Shown here in pieces: positions 26,493-36,297 of a DNA stretch of 58,108 bases. The notes under the pieces were generated by a model, which was not told the DNA's origin, ran no database searches, and saw only the letters and a program-made list of their open reading frames with translations. The position numbers and the translations under genes were made by a program. Source of the stretch: an uncultured SAR86 cluster bacterium (GTDB taxonomy: Bacteria; Pseudomonadota; Gammaproteobacteria; Magnimaribacterales; Magnimaribacteraceae); NCBI GenBank assembly GCA_902532015.1, contig CACAGI010000007.1, forward strand, positions 1-58,108, written 5' to 3'. Every line of letters begins with the position of its first letter. Position 1 is the stretch's first letter.

Positions 26493-26968
26493 TTTCTTAA
26501 ATACTCAACAAACGAGTATTCAATTCCATTCTCCACAGAATCGATTCTAGATTGTTCAATCCAATTGTCCTTTTCCCATGAAGGAAAGAAAGTGTCTGCA
26601 TCTTCAACAGTGATATTGATTTCTGTGAGGAGTAGCTTATTTGCAAGAGGAAGAAACGTTTTATAAATACTCTCCCCTCCAATTACACTTATCTTATTTG
26701 AAGTTTTATTTGCTTCTTCAATTGCACCAGTGGCACTTGTAACTTCAATAACTCCTTCTCTATTAGATGGAGATTTCGTCATTACAATATTCTGTCTATC
26801 AGGTAGAGGTCTACCAATCGATTCAAAAGTCGATCGCCCCATAATCATCGAGGTATTGAGTGTATTTTTCTTGAAATACTGAAGGTCTTCTTTTATATGC
26901 CAAGGGATTTTCCCATCTTTGCCGATGGCTAAATTTCTATCTACTGCTGCAATTAGAAATATATCCAT
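26489..26968 (-). CDS. folA: Dihydrofolate reductase
   Basis: NADPH-dependent reduction of dihydrofolate, renewing the cofactor consumed by thymidylate synthase. 159 residues, matching E. coli DHFR. It has AAVDRNLAIGKDGKIPW (Met20-loop region), Asp28 in the position of catalytic Asp27, MGRSTFESIGRPLP, and ISVIGGESIYKTFLP for NADPH. Its ATG overlaps the thyA stop by 1 base. Confidence 0.96.
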   Translation of the reverse strand: MDIFLIAAVDRNLAIGKDGKIPWHIKEDLQYFKKNTLNTSMIMGRSTFESIGRPLPDRQNIVMTKSPSNREGVIEVTSATGAIEEANKTSNKISVIGGESIYKTFLPLANKLLLTEINITVEDADTFFPSWEKDNWIEQSRIDSVENGIEYSFVEYLRN

Positions 26969-27873
26969 TAAACAGCAATAGGGGCTGATATGAACGGATG
27001 AGGACTATATTCTGTTAATTGAAAGTCATCTACAGCAAATTCAAAGAGGTTATCTCTATTCTTTAAGATTGTTAACTTAGGAAGAGAATGAGGATTTCTA
27101 GTTAGTTGTTCATTCACTTGATCTAAGTGATTTAGATAGATATGAGTATCTCCAAAAGAGTGAATAAATTCCCCAGGTTCAAGACCAGTTACCTTTGCAA
27201 TCATTAGAGTTAATAAAGCATATGAAGCAATGTTATAGGGAACGCCAAGGAATACATCTGCACTTCTTTGATATAACTGACACGACAACTTTCCATTACT
27301 TACATAAAATTGGAAAAGAGTATGACAAGGAGGCAGGCCTGATTTGATCATGACAGGGATGTCTTTTGGATTCCAAGCAGAAACAATTAATCTTCTAGAG
27401 TTGGGGTTACTTTTGATGTCTTTTACTACTTGTTTAAGCTGATCTACCCCTTCAAAATCTCTCCATTGTTTACCATATACTGGTCCAAGATCTCCATATT
27501 GGGAAGCAAACCTGTCATCAGTATTAACCATTTCTACAAAAGTCTTCATCATGTCTTTCCATTCTTTAGAATGCATGGCATATTTCTTATCTTGTCCAGT
27601 TTGGATGAGCCAACTTTGAAAAGGCCAGTCATTCCATATATTTACACCATTCTGAACTAAATATCTTATGTTTGTGTCTCCTCTTATAAACCATAGAAGT
27701 TCGTGAATGATGGAGTCTAGATTAACTTTCTTTGTAGTCATAAGAGGGAAGCCTTCTTGTAAGTTAAACCTCATTTGATGGCCGAAGATACTTAAAGTGC
27801 CAGTCCCAGTTCTGTCTTCTTTTTTTATTCCTTTTTCTTTTATTAGTTTTAATAAATCAAGATACTGTTTCAT
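26968..27873 (-). CDS. thyA: Thymidylate synthase ThyA
   Basis: Makes dTMP from dUMP with methylene-tetrahydrofolate. Catalytic Cys183 is in [29 protein letters not shown]-like and [12 protein letters not shown] segments are intact. 301 residues against 264 in E. coli: the extra ~37 residues lie between NIWNDW (about 79-83) and [12 protein letters not shown] (about 126-137), the place of the insert in Lactobacillus-type enzymes. The start overlaps the end of lgt by 17 bases. Confidence 0.96.
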   Translation of the reverse strand: MKQYLDLLKLIKEKGIKKEDRTGTGTLSIFGHQMRFNLQEGFPLMTTKKVNLDSIIHELLWFIRGDTNIRYLVQNGVNIWNDWPFQSWLIQTGQDKKYAMHSKEWKDMMKTFVEMVNTDDRFASQYGDLGPVYGKQWRDFEGVDQLKQVVKDIKSNPNSRRLIVSAWNPKDIPVMIKSGLPPCHTLFQFYVSNGKLSCQLYQRSADVFLGVPYNIASYALLTLMIAKVTGLEPGEFIHSFGDTHIYLNHLDQVNEQLTRNPHSLPKLTILKNRDNLFEFAVDDFQLTEYSPHPFISAPIAV

Positions 27874-28648
27874 TGTGTAGTTTATTAATTTTATGTGAAT
27901 AATAAATTAGATAAACTCCTATTGCTATCATTGGTATACATAGAATTTGACCTCTCGTTAGTAAGTCATAAGCAACAAATCCTATATGGGCATCTGGTGT
28001 TCTAAAAAACTCAGTTAAAAATCTTAATATTCCATAACCAATTAAAAAGTATCCAGAAATATTCATAGTAGGTTTCGGTTTTCTAGATATCCACATAAGA
28101 AAAATAAATAAGATTATACCTTCTGCAAAGGCTTGGTATAGTTGAGAAGGATGTCTTAAAAGGCCTGAAGGATCAGAAGGGAATATCACTCCCCAAGAGG
28201 AGGTAGTTGGCCTTCCTAAGAGTTCAGAATTTAAAAAATTTCCTATTCTGACCAAACCGAGTCCAGGTGGTATACAGGGAGCTACTTTATCCATTAACCA
28301 AAAAAACTCCACCTTCCATTTTCTGGACAATATATAGCAAGCAATAAGTACACCAATTAGACCGCCGTGAAAGGAAAGACCTCCTTGCCATATATAAAAG
28401 ATCGAAATCGGGTTTGAGAGTAGTTCTTCAGTTCCATACAAAGACATATACCCAAATCTTCCTCCTAATATTGCACCTAATATTCCATAAAACATCAGAT
28501 CTTCAATTTTTTTTGCATCAAGGTTGTCTTTGGATTTTTGAAGCAAGTAATAGATTGTAAAGAAGGCTGCTATCCAAGTTAATGAATACCATCTTATAGC
28601 GAGTGGTCCAATTTGAAGAGCAATGGGGTCTATTTCCGGCAAGATCAT
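27857..28648 (-). CDS. lgt: Prolipoprotein diacylglyceryl transferase Lgt
   Basis: Adds diacylglycerol to the lipobox cysteine of prolipoproteins; inner-membrane enzyme with about seven helices in 263 residues. Signature [15 protein letters not shown] includes the essential His. [15 protein letters not shown] and [12 protein letters not shown] are also diagnostic. lgt-thyA-folA order is common in gammaproteobacteria. It overlaps the symporter gene end by 4 bases. The TRAP lipoprotein at 1570 is a likely substrate. Confidence 0.95.
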   Translation of the reverse strand: MILPEIDPIALQIGPLAIRWYSLTWIAAFFTIYYLLQKSKDNLDAKKIEDLMFYGILGAILGGRFGYMSLYGTEELLSNPISIFYIWQGGLSFHGGLIGVLIACYILSRKWKVEFFWLMDKVAPCIPPGLGLVRIGNFLNSELLGRPTTSSWGVIFPSDPSGLLRHPSQLYQAFAEGIILFIFLMWISRKPKPTMNISGYFLIGYGILRFLTEFFRTPDAHIGFVAYDLLTRGQILCIPMIAIGVYLIYYSHKINKLHNETVS

Positions 28649-30405
28649 AAAGGTTTTCTTATCATGTCTACCATTTCATAAACTTCTTTCGGCGGTTCTT
28701 TAGTTAGAGACGAAACCACTATTGCAACAATAAAGTTAATTAGCATACCAATACTTCCTATTCCTTCTGGAGATATAGACATTAACCAATATTCTTCAAT
28801 ATTATGTCCAGGATTAATAAATTTGAAATAAATAATATAAGTTGCAGTAAAAATTAAACCGCCCAACATACCAGCTATTGCTCCTTCTTTGTTGAGCCTT
28901 TTATAAAATATACCTAAGAATAAAGCAGGGAAGAAAGTGGCAGCTGCCAACCCAAAAGCAAAGGCTACTACTTGAGCAACAAAAGCAGGAGGATAAATCC
29001 CAAAAATGCCTGCTATCCCTATGGCTATAGCAGCGGCTATTCTTGCATATCTTAATTCTTGTTTCTCAGTGATATGAGGCATATAGGTTTTCTTTAATAA
29101 ATCGTGAGAAATAGAAGAGGAGATCACTAACAACAACCCAGCAGCAGTCGAGAGGGCAGCTGCTAGACCACCTGCAGCAACTAAAGCAATTACCCATCCA
29201 GGCAATTCAGCTATTTCAGGATTAGCCAAAACAATAATATCTCTATCTATATAAACTTCATTTGCATTATTTTGATTAGGTTTATTTTCGAGTAATCTTT
29301 CACCATAGTCTCCTCTAAGCTCTTTATATATAGGCTTTGTTCCTTCTAATGCATTACCAGAAGAATATCTAATTACTCCATCATCATTTTTATCTTGCCA
29401 GGCTATTAATCCAATTTCTTCCCAATTCTTAAACCATTGAGGTGCCGTTGAGTAACTTTGATCTTGAATTGAGTCAATCAAGTTCATTCTTGCAAAAGCT
29501 GAAACAGCTGGTGCAGTAGTGTATAAGAGGGCAATAAAGATTAATGCATATCCTGCAGACTTTCTTGCATCACCAACACTTGGAACTGTAAAGAATCTAA
29601 CAATTACATGGGGCAGTCCTGCAGTACCAAACATTAACGCAGCAGTTATGCAGAATATATCTATAGTGTTTTTAGTATTGTTAGTATAGGCATTAAAGCC
29701 CAGTTCCACGGTTACTTGATCTAACTTATCTAATAGGAATATCGAGCTATCTACCAGAGTGCTTCCAAAGCCTATCTGAGGGATAGCATTGCCAGTCATT
29801 AGTATGGATATAAAAATTGCAGGGACCAAGTAAGCGAAGATAAGAACACAATATTGTGCTACTTGTGTGTAGGTAATCCCTTTCATGCCTCCTAACACTG
29901 CATAAAAGAAGACTATTCCCATTCCAACAATAACTCCTGTTTCTATATCAACTTCTAAAAACCTAGAAAAGACTATTCCCACACCTCTCATTTGCCCTGC
30001 GATATACGTAAAAGAAATAAAAATTAAACAAAGAACGGCAACCTTTCTAGCAAACGAAGAGTAATATCTTTCTCCTATGAAGTCAGGAACAGTAAATTTT
30101 CCAAACTTTCTCAAATAAGGTGCAAGCAATAAGGCTAAAAGGACATATCCTCCTGTCCATCCCATTAAATATACTGATCCATCCTTTCCTAAAAAGGCTA
30201 TTAACCCTGCCATGGATAAAAAAGAGGCAGCTGACATCCAATCAGCTGCAGTTGCCATACCGTTAGCTATTGGGTGGACATCTTTTCCAGCAACATAAAA
30301 ATCATTTGTTGATTGCGCCTTAGACCATATTGCTATACCAATATATAGGGCAAAAGAAAGTCCTACAAAAAGATAAGTTAATAGCTGAACGTTCATTCCA
30401 ATCAT
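28645..30405 (-). CDS. Sodium:solute symporter, large subunit (VC2705/ActP-like SSS family)
   Basis: 586 residues with about 13 membrane helices. SSS hallmarks are ADWMSAASFLSMAG, GGMKGITYTQVAQY and AALSTAAGLLLVISSSISHD. Between helices a soluble loop of about 90 residues includes DKNDDGVIRY, which fits an EF-hand-type calcium loop (Asp, Asn, Asp and Gly at the expected spacing). Homologues paired with a small DUF4212 subunit transport short organic acids such as acetate. The ATG overlaps the small-subunit stop (ATGA). Confidence 0.9.
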   Translation of the reverse strand: MIGMNVQLLTYLFVGLSFALYIGIAIWSKAQSTNDFYVAGKDVHPIANGMATAADWMSAASFLSMAGLIAFLGKDGSVYLMGWTGGYVLLALLLAPYLRKFGKFTVPDFIGERYYSSFARKVAVLCLIFISFTYIAGQMRGVGIVFSRFLEVDIETGVIVGMGIVFFYAVLGGMKGITYTQVAQYCVLIFAYLVPAIFISILMTGNAIPQIGFGSTLVDSSIFLLDKLDQVTVELGFNAYTNNTKNTIDIFCITAALMFGTAGLPHVIVRFFTVPSVGDARKSAGYALIFIALLYTTAPAVSAFARMNLIDSIQDQSYSTAPQWFKNWEEIGLIAWQDKNDDGVIRYSSGNALEGTKPIYKELRGDYGERLLENKPNQNNANEVYIDRDIIVLANPEIAELPGWVIALVAAGGLAAALSTAAGLLLVISSSISHDLLKKTYMPHITEKQELRYARIAAAIAIGIAGIFGIYPPAFVAQVVAFAFGLAAATFFPALFLGIFYKRLNKEGAIAGMLGGLIFTATYIIYFKFINPGHNIEEYWLMSISPEGIGSIGMLINFIVAIVVSSLTKEPPKEVYEMVDMIRKPL

Positions 30406-30665
30406 TCGTCGGAATCTTCTTCCTGAGAGATCTTTTCATCTAATTTTTGCATTAAGTTAACATAAGCAAATATTAGCAGTACAAAAATATAAATACTTCC
30501 TTGTTGTGCAAACCAGAAACCTAATTTAAAGCCCCCGATCTTTATCTGATCAAGAGTATCAGAAAATAAAATGCCGAATCCAAAAGATACTAAAAACCAA
30601 ATAACTAACAGTATGGAGACTATTTTTAAATTAGAATTCCAATACTCTTTACTTTTGTTATCCAT
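30402..30665 (-). CDS. Symporter small subunit, DUF4212 family
   Basis: 87 residues with two membrane segments (about 14-34 and 48-70) and the family pattern YWNSNLKIVSILLVIWFLVSF and FWFAQQGSIYIFVLLIF. DUF4212 proteins are found next to VC2705-type sodium:solute symporters. It ends in an acidic tail (EEDSDE) and overlaps the large-subunit start. It begins the base before the TauE-like gene ends. Confidence 0.9.
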   Translation of the reverse strand: MDNKSKEYWNSNLKIVSILLVIWFLVSFGFGILFSDTLDQIKIGGFKLGFWFAQQGSIYIFVLLIFAYVNLMQKLDEKISQEEDSDE

Positions 30666-31451
30666 TTATCTCATTAATAAGTTTAAGGCCATTATCATAA
30701 CTAAAAATGCGAAAGCTATTCTTAGTTTTTTTTGTTTCATTCTATGGGCTATATTTACACCAAATTTTGCTGTTATAGAACTCATCAGCCCAACAATAAT
30801 TGTAGCTGGCAGGTAAACATAACCTATAGAGTAATTTGGTAGAGCATTATCATCTAGACCCACTAGCATATAAGAAAGAGATCCTGCAATAGCAATTGGT
30901 ATACCGCAAGCAGCAGAAGTTCCTATGGCATTCATCATTTTAAGTCCTCGATGATAGAAATAAGGTACAGAAAATATTCCTCCACCAATGCCAAAGACTC
31001 CTGAAAGCCAACCTATTCCTCCGCCTGCTACAAAGGGACCAACCAAATTTGTATGTGGATTTTGAGGAGGAGGCGGGAATTCGAAGATAAGTTGTACTGA
31101 GGCTACAACTAAGAATAAAGCCACTAAACCTTGTAAAGTTTCACTTTCTATCTGTCCTGCCGTTATTCCACCTAAGGCTGATCCGATAATTATACTTGGA
31201 GTAACAACTCTGATTAATTTCCAGTCCACAGCTTCTTTTATGTTATGAGAAAAAGTAGAAGCAATAGAGCTAAAAACAATAACTCCTAGTGAACTGCCTA
31301 ACACCATATGTGCTAAAATTTGATCTGCAAAACCTAGGTATGAAAAAATAAAGAAAAATGTGGGAATAATTATAATTCCACCTCCAATACCAAATAATCC
31401 AGCTAAAACACCAGAGAATGTGCCAAGTAAGAAGTATAAAAAGATTTCCAA
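30666..31451 (-). CDS. TauE/SafE-family anion exporter
   Basis: 261 residues with about eight hydrophobic helices and two copies of the family glycine motif: GLFGIGGGIIIIP (about 19-31) and GWLSGVFGIGGGIFSVP in the second half. Members export sulfite or sulfonate-derived anions; the substrate here is unknown. The start is TTG at 31451 by homology to the usual N-terminus; no good ribosome site is seen. It begins a minus-strand run TauE, DUF4212, symporter, lgt, thyA, folA. Confidence 0.87.
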   Translation of the reverse strand: MEIFLYFLLGTFSGVLAGLFGIGGGIIIIPTFFFIFSYLGFADQILAHMVLGSSLGVIVFSSIASTFSHNIKEAVDWKLIRVVTPSIIIGSALGGITAGQIESETLQGLVALFLVVASVQLIFEFPPPPQNPHTNLVGPFVAGGGIGWLSGVFGIGGGIFSVPYFYHRGLKMMNAIGTSAACGIPIAIAGSLSYMLVGLDDNALPNYSIGYVYLPATIIVGLMSSITAKFGVNIAHRMKQKKLRIAFAFLVMIMALNLLMR

Positions 31452-31494
31452 AATACTATTTTACCATTAACCAAGTTATCTCTTAAAAAATAAT

Positions 31495-32271
31495 ATGTGT
31501 TTAATTGCATTATCCATAAAAAAGGAACTTGATTGGAAAGGTAAAGAAGGTTATTTCTTTACCATAGTAGCTAATAGAGATGAGTATCACGATCGGCCCA
31601 CTAAACATCTACATTGGTGGGAGGGAGATAATATTTTAGCAGGCCAAGATGAGCTTGCAGGTGGGACATGGCTCGGCTTTAGCAAAACAGGAAGATTTGC
31701 TGCATTAACAAATTATAAAGAGAGTACCTCAAAAAAATTTAAATTATCTAGAGGATTATTGATAACAGATTTTTTGCAATCTAATTTGTCTGCCAAATAT
31801 TATTTAGAGGACTTGAATGGGGAAGATTATGCAGGATTTAATCTGATAGTTGGAGATAAGAATGGATTATTTTATTACTGCAATAGATCAGATGATATAT
31901 ATCTTCTCCCTGAAGGTATTCATGCTTTAGGAAATTTAACACTCAATAGTGATACTCCTAAAATTAGCTCGGTCAAGATGGATTTAGAAGAACTTTTCCT
32001 TTCTGAATTTAAAGTCCAATCGGCTTTAGACATGATGAAAAAAGAATATGGAAAATTGCATGAGAAGTCTAAGGAGGAATTAAAACCTCAAGAGGAAGTT
32101 GAGATTCCTTATAGATTTATTAGATCAAGTATTTATGGAACAAGATGCACAAGCGTTTGCAGAACACTTCCTTCAGGCGATATCCAATTTTGTGAGCAAT
32201 CTTATTCAGAAGAGGGTGTTTCTGGAAAAATGAAGGAGTTCGCTTTTAATATTAAGTCTTTTGATTCTTAA
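31495..32271 (+). CDS. NRDE/TANGO2 family protein
   Basis: 258 residues beginning MCLIAL with Cys2 as a possible N-terminal nucleophile. The family motif VANRDEYHDRPTK (NRDE) is near residue 27, then LAGGTWLGFSKTGRFAALTNYKE. TANGO2 proteins are conserved from bacteria to human, where they are linked to haem handling or CoA/lipid metabolism; the bacterial role is unclear. Its last 20 bases overlap the end of convergent rppH. Confidence 0.9.
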   Translation: MCLIALSIKKELDWKGKEGYFFTIVANRDEYHDRPTKHLHWWEGDNILAGQDELAGGTWLGFSKTGRFAALTNYKESTSKKFKLSRGLLITDFLQSNLSAKYYLEDLNGEDYAGFNLIVGDKNGLFYYCNRSDDIYLLPEGIHALGNLTLNSDTPKISSVKMDLEELFLSEFKVQSALDMMKKEYGKLHEKSKEELKPQEEVEIPYRFIRSSIYGTRCTSVCRTLPSGDIQFCEQSYSEEGVSGKMKEFAFNIKSFDS

Positions 32272-32755
32272 TTAAAGAAGTGTAATAAGGTAAAAAAGTT
32301 TTAAGAACTTTTCTGTAAGTACTTTTCTTAAATTCTACGCCACCTGAAATAGGGTGCCAGTAACTAGACCAAGTCCAATCAGTAAATTCAATAGGAGAAG
32401 AAGTCTTTAAATTAATATGGCTATCATCACAAAGTAATTCAGCCAAAAACCATTTCTGAGTTTGACCAACGAATTTACTATTTTCAAATTTAAAATAACT
32501 AGGAATCTTGTTCTTCGGTACTTTGTAGTCAAACCACTCTTGGCTTTCTCTAATAATTCTTATATCTTGTTTTTGCAGGCCAACTTCTTCTTGCGTTTCT
32601 CTGTAGATAGCTTCTAAAGGACTCTCTTTATTATCTAAACCTCCTTGAGGAAACTGCCATCCTTTTCCATCTTTTCGCTTACACCAAAGAATTTTGCCTT
32701 GCTTATTTACTATAATGATGGCGACATTTGGCCTATATTTTTCTTTAATTTTCAC
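32252..32755 (-). CDS. rppH: RNA pyrophosphohydrolase RppH (Nudix)
   Basis: Removes 5' pyrophosphate from mRNA and triggers RNase E decay. The complete Nudix box GGLDNKESPLEAIYRETQEEVGL is at residues 38-60; the N-terminal YRPNVAIIIVNKQGKILWCKR and FPQGGLD are RppH-specific. 167 residues. It is divergent from a HAD-IB phosphatase, a neighbourhood also seen in Pseudomonas. Confidence 0.94.
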   Translation of the reverse strand: MKIKEKYRPNVAIIIVNKQGKILWCKRKDGKGWQFPQGGLDNKESPLEAIYRETQEEVGLQKQDIRIIRESQEWFDYKVPKNKIPSYFKFENSKFVGQTQKWFLAELLCDDSHINLKTSSPIEFTDWTWSSYWHPISGGVEFKKSTYRKVLKTFLPYYTSLIKNQKT

Positions 32756-32813
32756 TTTAATTTATTATGAATGTTCTCTTGTAACTATAATAGGCTTTTA
32801 TTATTTTAAAGAC

Positions 32814-33458
32814 GTGAATTTAGTTTTATTTGATTTAGACGACACGCTTCTATCTGGTGATACAGAAGGAGAGTGGGTTCAATTTATGTTAGATAACGGC
32901 ATGATTCAGGATGACTCTTTCCTAGACAAAATGTCAGTATTTACAGCTGATTATAGAAAAGGAGTTTTAAATATTTTTGATTATTCTAATTTCTTATTAA
33001 AACCATTAAGGGGCTATAAGGTTCTTGATATTAAAGACAAAGTTAAAGAATTCTCTACAGAAGTTGTTAATAAACTTTCTGACAAAACAACAGAATCTCT
33101 TCTTAGTAGCCATTCTGCAGATCAATGCGTAATAACTTCGGGTACTTTGTCATTCTTAGTAAAACAAATTTCTAATGAACTAGGAGTAGATCACTGCTTT
33201 GGAACAGATCCTGAAATTATTGAAGGTTTTTATACTGGAAAAGTATTTGGGCATCCAAACTTTTCAGAAGAAAAGGTAAGGAGAATTAAAGAATGGATTG
33301 AAGGTAAATTTTATGAAAAAGTATATGCCTATTCGGATTCTATACACGACCTAGCCCTATTAGAATTTTCTGATTTTGCGACTGCAGTGAATCCTGACAA
33401 TCAATTAATGGAAGAAGCTAAGCAAAGGAACTGGCGCATAGATATCTCAAGACTTTAA
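32814..33458 (+). CDS. HAD-IB family phosphatase
   Basis: 214 residues. The nucleophile motif VLFDLDDTLLSGD has Asp7 and Asp9; ITSGT is motif II; the C-terminal YSDSIHDLALLEF is motif III/IV. This is the SerB-like HAD-IB subclass with a helical cap; possible substrates are histidinol phosphate, phosphoserine or a lipid phosphate. The GTG at 32814 is chosen because the DxD core begins there and the 40 upstream codons overlap the divergent rppH start. A TATAAT lies at 32786. Confidence 0.86.
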   Translation: MNLVLFDLDDTLLSGDTEGEWVQFMLDNGMIQDDSFLDKMSVFTADYRKGVLNIFDYSNFLLKPLRGYKVLDIKDKVKEFSTEVVNKLSDKTTESLLSSHSADQCVITSGTLSFLVKQISNELGVDHCFGTDPEIIEGFYTGKVFGHPNFSEEKVRRIKEWIEGKFYEKVYAYSDSIHDLALLEFSDFATAVNPDNQLMEEAKQRNWRIDISRL

Positions 33459-33460
33459 GC

Positions 33461-36289
33461 TTAGTCGTAATCTTCCATAGAAGGGCAACTGCACATGAGG
33501 TTTTTATCTCCATAGACATTATCTACACGACCAACGGGAGGCCAGTATTTTCTATCTTCTAGAGCACTTACAGGATAAGCAGCTTCAGATCTTTTATAAG
33601 CGTGGCTCCATTCATTTGAAATAAGCTTTTTTGCTGTATGCGGAGAATTTTTAAGTAGATTATCTTCTTTGCTATATTTTCCTTTCTCAATATCATCAAT
33701 CTCTTCTTTTATTTTTATCATAGCTTCACAAAATCTATCTATTTCTTTTAAAGATTCGCTTTCTGTAGGTTCTATCATTAAAGTTCCCGGCACAGGCCAA
33801 GACATTGTCGGAGCATGGAATCCATAATCAATCAATCGTTTAGCAATATCTTCAACTTCAATTCCTGTTTTGTCTTTAAAGGGCCTTATATCAATGATGC
33901 ATTCATGTGCCACCAATCCATTTTCGCCTTTAAAAAGTATTTGGTAGTGATCTTTAAGTTTTGCAGCTATGTAGTTAGTATTTAATATAGCAGATTGAGT
34001 TGCTTTCACTAAGCCTTGTGTGCCCATCATCTTCATGTACATCCAACTGATCGGAAGAATACTTGCACTTCCCCAGTTCGTTCCAGATACAGGGCCAATT
34101 TTATTAATTTCATCATGATTACTAGGAATAAATTCTTTTAATTTATCAACTACGCCTATAGGCCCAATGCCCGGACCTCCACCCCCATGCGGAATACAAA
34201 AAGTTTTATGAAGATTTAGATGAGATACGTCACCTCCAAACAAGCCAGGATAACAAAGCCCAACCATGGCATTAAAATTTGCTCCATCTATATATACAAA
34301 GGCTCCATATGAATGAATAATTTCACAAACCTCCTTAACTGTCGTTTCAAAAACGCCATGAGTTGAAGGATAAGTGATCATTAAAGAAGATAGATTATTG
34401 GAATGCTTATCAGCCTTATTTTTTAAGTCTTCTAAATCTATATTCCCTTGCTCATCGCATTCAATAGGCACTACTTTCAAGCCAGCCATTTGTGCTGATG
34501 CGGGATTAGTTCCATGAGCAGATTTAGGAATTAAACAAATATTCCTTTCGTTATCATTATTATTTTTATGGAAGGCATCTATAGCTAATAGGCCAGCATA
34601 TTCACCTTGAGAACCAGCATTTGGTTGTAGAGAGATTGCAGGATAGCCTGTTAATTCAGATAACATATTTTCAATATCTAATACTAGCTGTTCATAGCCA
34701 TGCAGTTGGTCTTTGGGGGCAAAGGGATGAATTTGAGAGAATTCAGGCCAGCTAATAGGAATCATTTCTGAAGTTGCATTTAATTTCATAGTACAGGATC
34801 CAAGGGGGATCATGGCTCTATCAAGGGCAATATCTTTATCACATAACTTTCTGATATACCTCAACATTTCGGTCTCTGTTTGATAATTTGAGAAAACAGG
34901 ATGTATTAAAAATTTTGTTTTTCTGATTAAATCTTTAGGGATGGAGGTATTTTCGTATCTTTTAATTTTTATATCTTTGCCTAAAAAGATTGAAAGTAAT
35001 ATTTTTACATCTCCTAATGTAGAGGTTTCATCTAAAGAAACTCCAAGAGTGTCATCATCCACTATTCTTAGATTCAGTTCCTTTTTTAAGGCCCTATTAA
35101 TTATCTCTTCTGTATTCTCTTTTGTAGATATTGTTAAGGTGTCAAAAAAGCTATCATTCAGCAATTCAAATCCGTTTTCTTTAAGATTTTGAGCTAAAAG
35201 GTTCGTTAGATCATTAACATTTCTGGATATTTGTTTTAATCCTTCTGAGCCATGATAAATGGCATAAAAACCAGCCACAATAGCTAGTAATGCTTGTGCC
35301 GTACAAATATTACTAGTAGCCTTTTCTCTTCTTATATGTTGTTCTCTTGTCTGCAAGGCCAATCTATAAGCCAGATCACCGGAGCTATCTATTGAAGCAC
35401 CAACAATCCTTCCAGGTAAAGACCTTCTTAAATCTTCTTTTGTGGCCATAAATGCAGCATGTGGTCCTCCACATCCAAGCGGTACACCAAATCTCTGAGA
35501 TGATCCAACTACTATGTCTGCATTAAATTCTCCAGGTGCTTTCAACAAAGTAAGTGCTAATAAATCAGTAGTAAATATAACTAGAGCATCTTTCTTATGG
35601 GCTTCAGAAATAGTTTTTTCAAAATTTGTAATTTTTCCATCAGAACCTGGATACTGAAGAAGTATCCCGAAGTAATCACAAGAATTTGCCTCCTCAGCAG
35701 ATCCTATTTTAATCTTTATCCCTAATGGCAATGCTCTGGTATTCAATACATTAATCGTATTTTTAAAACAGTTTTTATCTACAAAAAAAGTATTCGAATT
35801 AGATTTCGCAGCTCTCTTGGAGAGAGTCATTGCTTCTGCAGCAGCAGTTGCTTCATCTAGCAGAGATGCATTGGAAATTTCCATTGCAGTCAAATCACTG
35901 ACCATTGTTTGAAAGTTAATTAGAGCCTCTAATCTTCCTTGCGAAATTTCAGCTTGATAAGGTGTATAAGATGTATACCAACCTGGACTCTCTAATACAT
36001 TTCTTGAAACTACTCCGGGTGTAATTGTATTGTAGTGACCTTGACCTATGTAACTTTTGAATACTTTATTCCTTAATGCAATTTTCTTTAATTCCTTTAA
36101 TGTGCTTTCTTCGTCTCTTTCTTTTCCTATGTCAACTCTTTCTCTATCTAAAACACTATCGGGGATAACAGATTCAATAAAAGATTCCATAGAATCGAAT
36201 CCTATGGTTTTCAACATATACTCTATGTCAACTTCATTTGGTCCAAGATGCCTTCTAGAAAAAAGGTTTAGATTCTTATTATCTTCCAA
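33461..36289 (-). CDS. gcvP: Glycine dehydrogenase (decarboxylating), P protein
   Basis: PLP enzyme decarboxylating glycine and passing the aminomethyl group to GcvH. Full-length fused form, 942 residues. It starts with FSRRHLGPNEVDIEYML, and the PLP lysine is in HLNLHKTFCIPHGGGGPGIGP in the second half. SQRFGVPLGCGGPHAAF and MIPLGSCTMKLN are further marks. Last gene of gcvT-gcvH-gcvP. The system needs lipoyl-GcvH, which LipB/LipA encoded at 2.7-4.2 kb can supply. Confidence 0.97.
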   Translation of the reverse strand: MEDNKNLNLFSRRHLGPNEVDIEYMLKTIGFDSMESFIESVIPDSVLDRERVDIGKERDEESTLKELKKIALRNKVFKSYIGQGHYNTITPGVVSRNVLESPGWYTSYTPYQAEISQGRLEALINFQTMVSDLTAMEISNASLLDEATAAAEAMTLSKRAAKSNSNTFFVDKNCFKNTINVLNTRALPLGIKIKIGSAEEANSCDYFGILLQYPGSDGKITNFEKTISEAHKKDALVIFTTDLLALTLLKAPGEFNADIVVGSSQRFGVPLGCGGPHAAFMATKEDLRRSLPGRIVGASIDSSGDLAYRLALQTREQHIRREKATSNICTAQALLAIVAGFYAIYHGSEGLKQISRNVNDLTNLLAQNLKENGFELLNDSFFDTLTISTKENTEEIINRALKKELNLRIVDDDTLGVSLDETSTLGDVKILLSIFLGKDIKIKRYENTSIPKDLIRKTKFLIHPVFSNYQTETEMLRYIRKLCDKDIALDRAMIPLGSCTMKLNATSEMIPISWPEFSQIHPFAPKDQLHGYEQLVLDIENMLSELTGYPAISLQPNAGSQGEYAGLLAIDAFHKNNNDNERNICLIPKSAHGTNPASAQMAGLKVVPIECDEQGNIDLEDLKNKADKHSNNLSSLMITYPSTHGVFETTVKEVCEIIHSYGAFVYIDGANFNAMVGLCYPGLFGGDVSHLNLHKTFCIPHGGGGPGIGPIGVVDKLKEFIPSNHDEINKIGPVSGTNWGSASILPISWMYMKMMGTQGLVKATQSAILNTNYIAAKLKDHYQILFKGENGLVAHECIIDIRPFKDKTGIEVEDIAKRLIDYGFHAPTMSWPVPGTLMIEPTESESLKEIDRFCEAMIKIKEEIDDIEKGKYSKEDNLLKNSPHTAKKLISNEWSHAYKRSEAAYPVSALEDRKYWPPVGRVDNVYGDKNLMCSCPSMEDYD

Positions 36290-36297
36290 TTTAAAAA

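Noticed and set aside
32694-32813. Upstream part of a longer frame for the HAD phosphatase.
   Set aside because: It overlaps rppH and its start region, is hydrophobic and unlike HAD proteins; the GTG at 32814 begins the DxD core.
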